Below, one piece after another: positions 62,229-64,000 of a DNA stretch of 64,000 bases (positions are counted from its first letter, which is position 1; each line of letters begins with the position of its first letter). Source of the DNA: Croceibacterium xixiisoli (GTDB lineage: Bacteria; Pseudomonadota; Alphaproteobacteria; Sphingomonadales; Sphingomonadaceae); NCBI RefSeq assembly GCF_009827305.1, contig NZ_WTYJ01000001.1:1054001-1118000 (forward strand). Reading direction: 5' to 3'. The notes beneath the pieces were generated by a model. That model was not told the DNA's origin and did no database searches. It saw only the letters and a program-made list of their open reading frames with translations. Made by a program: the position numbers and the translations under genes.

Positions 62229-63608
62229 ATGGCCCCGTCGCCTCCAGCCACTGCTGACCAGCCGCAGTTCGAATCGGATTTCTCCTTCCGCAAGATCCGG
62301 CTGGCCACGATCATTTCGATCACCAATCTGTTCGCCAGCAGCCTGCTCGCCTTTGGCGCGATCACGCTGGTGAACATCCCGATGACAAGCGAATTCGGCT
62401 GGAGCCAGGCGCAATTCAGCTGGGCGACCAGCGCCATGCTCTGGTCCGGGGCGGTCTTCATGCCGCTGTTCGGCTTTCTCATAGACCGGATCGGGGTGCG
62501 GCCCATTGTGATCCTGGGCACGGCGGCGGTCGGGCTGACCACGCTGGCCATGGGTTTCCAGACCGGGGAGTTGTGGCAATTCTATCTGCTGTTCGGCGTG
62601 CTCGGTCTCTTCGGCAGCACGGCGATGGGCTATACCAAGGTGCTGGGCGCGCTGTTCACCCAGCATCGCGACAAGGCGCTGGCGCTGCTAGGGGTGGAAT
62701 CGACGCTGGCCATGGCCACGCTGCCGCCGCTGCTCAACTGGCTGATCAGCGATTATGGCTGGCGCACCATGTTCATCACCTGCGGCTGCCTGGTGCTGTT
62801 GTTGCTGCCGCTGATCTGGTTCACGCTGGATGAACCCGGCGAAATCGGCAGCGAACGCCGCCTGTTCCGCCGCCGTGACCGATCCGCTTCGCCCGATCAA
62901 CCGCCCGCCGCTGCTGCCGCTTCCGCCGCCTTGCCCGGCCTGACCGTGCCGGAGGTGCTGCGCTGTCGCATCTATTGGGTGGTGGTCGCCGCCACCGTGC
63001 TGGGTGTGGCCCCGCGCAACGGGCTGATGCCCTTCCTTGTGCCCATGCTGCAGGAAAAGGGCTTCACCCAGTCCGATGCTGCCACTTACATGAGCCTTTC
63101 GGCGCTGATCGCCCCGCTTGGCACGCTGGCGGTGGGCTGGGCGCTGGATCGGTCGCGGCGCGGTCGGGTGGCGGCCCCTTTCACGATGATATCCTTCGCC
63201 GGCACGCTGGCCTTTCTGTTCGCGTCGATGAGTGTGGGCGCCTGGCCGCTGCTGATGGTGGCGGTTGCCTGCAGCGGCTTTGCCTTCGGCACGGTCCGCC
63301 CGATCGGCAGCTATCTGCACATCCGTTATTTCGGGCTCAAATCCTTCGGCTTCTACACTGGGCTGGAAAACTGCCTGCTGGCGCTGGGCATGGGTGCGGC
63401 TCCGCCGATCGTTGCCGCCATGCGCGACAGCAGCGGCGATTACACCAGCGGTTATGTCATGATGCTGGTGGCGCTGGCGATGGCCACTGGATTGTACTGG
63501 CTGCTCGGCAGCTATCGCTATCCGGCCGATATCGGCGCGGTTCCGATCGTTCCGGTGGAAAGCGCGGCAGAAAGCCAGCCGCCGCATGGTGCGCGGCTGC
63601 CGGCCTGA
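62229..63608 (+). CDS. MFS transporter
   Basis: About 459 residues; ATG 62229 lies seven bases after AGGAAAGG, better than an ATG ten codons earlier. Twelve membrane helices are expected, with the loop LFGFLIDRIGVRPIVILG between helices 2 and 3 and DRSRRGRVAAPF in the second half; about 215-245 forms the central cytoplasmic loop. It looks like the oxalate/formate-antiporter-like or monocarboxylate group. The adjacent beta-etherase suggests uptake of aromatic acids or lignin fragments, but substrate is not visible in the sequence. Confidence 0.9.
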   Translation: MAPSPPATADQPQFESDFSFRKIRLATIISITNLFASSLLAFGAITLVNIPMTSEFGWSQAQFSWATSAMLWSGAVFMPLFGFLIDRIGVRPIVILGTAAVGLTTLAMGFQTGELWQFYLLFGVLGLFGSTAMGYTKVLGALFTQHRDKALALLGVESTLAMATLPPLLNWLISDYGWRTMFITCGCLVLLLLPLIWFTLDEPGEIGSERRLFRRRDRSASPDQPPAAAAASAALPGLTVPEVLRCRIYWVVVAATVLGVAPRNGLMPFLVPMLQEKGFTQSDAATYMSLSALIAPLGTLAVGWALDRSRRGRVAAPFTMISFAGTLAFLFASMSVGAWPLLMVAVACSGFAFGTVRPIGSYLHIRYFGLKSFGFYTGLENCLLALGMGAAPPIVAAMRDSSGDYTSGYVMMLVALAMATGLYWLLGSYRYPADIGAVPIVPVESAAESQPPHGARLPA

Positions 63609-63613
63609 GGAAG

Positions 63614-63650
63614 GGACATCGCTGCCCGCACAGGGCAGGCGGCGATGTCC
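63614..63650. terminator. hairpin between convergent genes
   Basis: A two-part stem, GGACATCGC (63614-63622) with GCGATGTCC (63642-63650) and inner TGCCC with GGGCA, lies between the transporter stop and the PEP-CTERM gene stop. There is no T-run, so it is a probable but not certain terminator for both. Confidence 0.55.
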
Positions 63651-63659
63651 GGCCAGCGA

Positions 63660-63857
63660 TCAGGAACGGTTCTTCCGGCTGCGGCGAAGCAGGGCAACGC
63701 TTACCAGGCCGGCGCCGAACAGGGCCAGCATGCCGGGCTCTGGCACGCGGACGGGCAGCGGCGGCTTCGTATTGGCGACTTGCGCCTGCGCCGGGCCCGA
63801 AACGGCCACAGTGGCGGCAGTGGCAAGAGACAGAGCGATCAAACAATTGCGGATCAT
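63660..63857 (-). CDS. very short PEP-CTERM sorting-domain protein
   Basis: 65 residues: a signal peptide (MIRNCLIALSLATAATVAVS, cleaved near Q-A-Q), an about 10-residue linker and the PEP-CTERM tail VPEPGMLALFGAGLVSVALL followed by RRSRKNRS. AGGAGG lies 11 bases before ATG. The tail directs processing by an exosortase. Almost nothing remains as mature protein, so it may be a peptide, a truncated gene or a tag-only relic. No exosortase gene is here. The 63858-64000 flank is A/T-rich promoter-like DNA. Confidence 0.85.
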   Translation of the reverse strand: MIRNCLIALSLATAATVAVSGPAQAQVANTKPPLPVRVPEPGMLALFGAGLVSVALLRRSRKNRS

Positions 63858-64000
63858 GATATGTTACACCTCCTGTTGATGTAATCTCCGTTATTCAAAA
63901 CCTGTGCCAATTGCGAATTTTGGCGATTTTAATTGGATACAATTGTAAATCATCTCTGTGTTTGTAAGTTGTTCCGACATGGCTGGCCGGAAATGCCGAA

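Overview
The window reads as chromosomal DNA of a G+C-rich alphaproteobacterium of the order Sphingomonadales. Three things support this: a circularly permuted two-piece tmRNA whose tag ends ANDNEALAIAA, two glutathione S-transferases that resemble the sphingomonad lignin beta-etherases LigE and LigF, and many secreted DUF6152-type and quinoprotein genes. No replication origin, rRNA, tRNA, CRISPR array or insertion sequence was recognised. Family names were assigned from motifs by eye, not by database search.

Layout. (1) 0-4.1 kb, minus strand: a TonB-dependent receptor, a secreted protein of an uncharacterised family and two DUF6152 proteins, the last cut by the window edge. (2) 4.7-9.5 kb: a signalling block with a LysM/FecR protein and a CHASE2 histidine kinase on plus, facing an OmpR-type regulator and a lipoprotein on minus. 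(3) 9.7-16.5 kb: a tightly packed amidoligase-type cluster (transglutaminase/DUF2126, circularly permuted ATP-grasp plus alpha-E, second transglutaminase). (4) 16.5-37.8 kb: a quinoprotein island with five distinct PQQ-dependent dehydrogenases, two free c-type cytochromes, a third DUF6152 protein, three more members of the secreted GRWEGDTLVVET family, two related 4-TM proteins, a secreted carboxylesterase, an exported VOC protein and a membrane-anchored His-rich protein. (5) 37.9-42.2 kb: D-glycerate 3-kinase, hydroxypyruvate/glyoxylate reductase, LigE-like beta-etherase, ketopantoate-reductase-like protein and a NUDIX hydrolase. (6) 42.2-44.9 kb: TPM, TPM and LemA proteins, and MscL. (7) 44.9-45.8 kb: tmRNA followed by three tandem units of about 98 bp and a small orphan gene. 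(8) 46.3-52 kb: astB, astA and an M20 hydrolase, divergent from malate synthase G. (9) 52.1-57.8 kb: the envelope block lptD-surA-pdxA-rsmA. (10) 57.9-61 kb: pepA, holC, a lipoprotein gene and ndk. (11) 61-64 kb: a LigF-like beta-etherase with an MFS transporter behind a palindrome-rich promoter, then a very small PEP-CTERM protein.

How the genes may work together. The quinoprotein island looks like a periplasmic alcohol/aldehyde oxidation module. An exported esterase could release alcohols, PQQ enzymes with no haem, an N-terminal haem or a C-terminal haem could oxidise them, and the free cytochromes could pass electrons on. The DUF6152 proteins are predicted to start with His-His-Ser once the signal peptide is removed, and each has a second His 27-28 residues later in an N-P-H motif, so a copper histidine brace is possible. 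The two 4-TM proteins keep two intramembrane His residues at identical spacing and could be their membrane partners. Together with the beta-etherase homologues this suggests an organism that processes lignin-derived aromatic alcohols, but no substrate is shown by the sequence.
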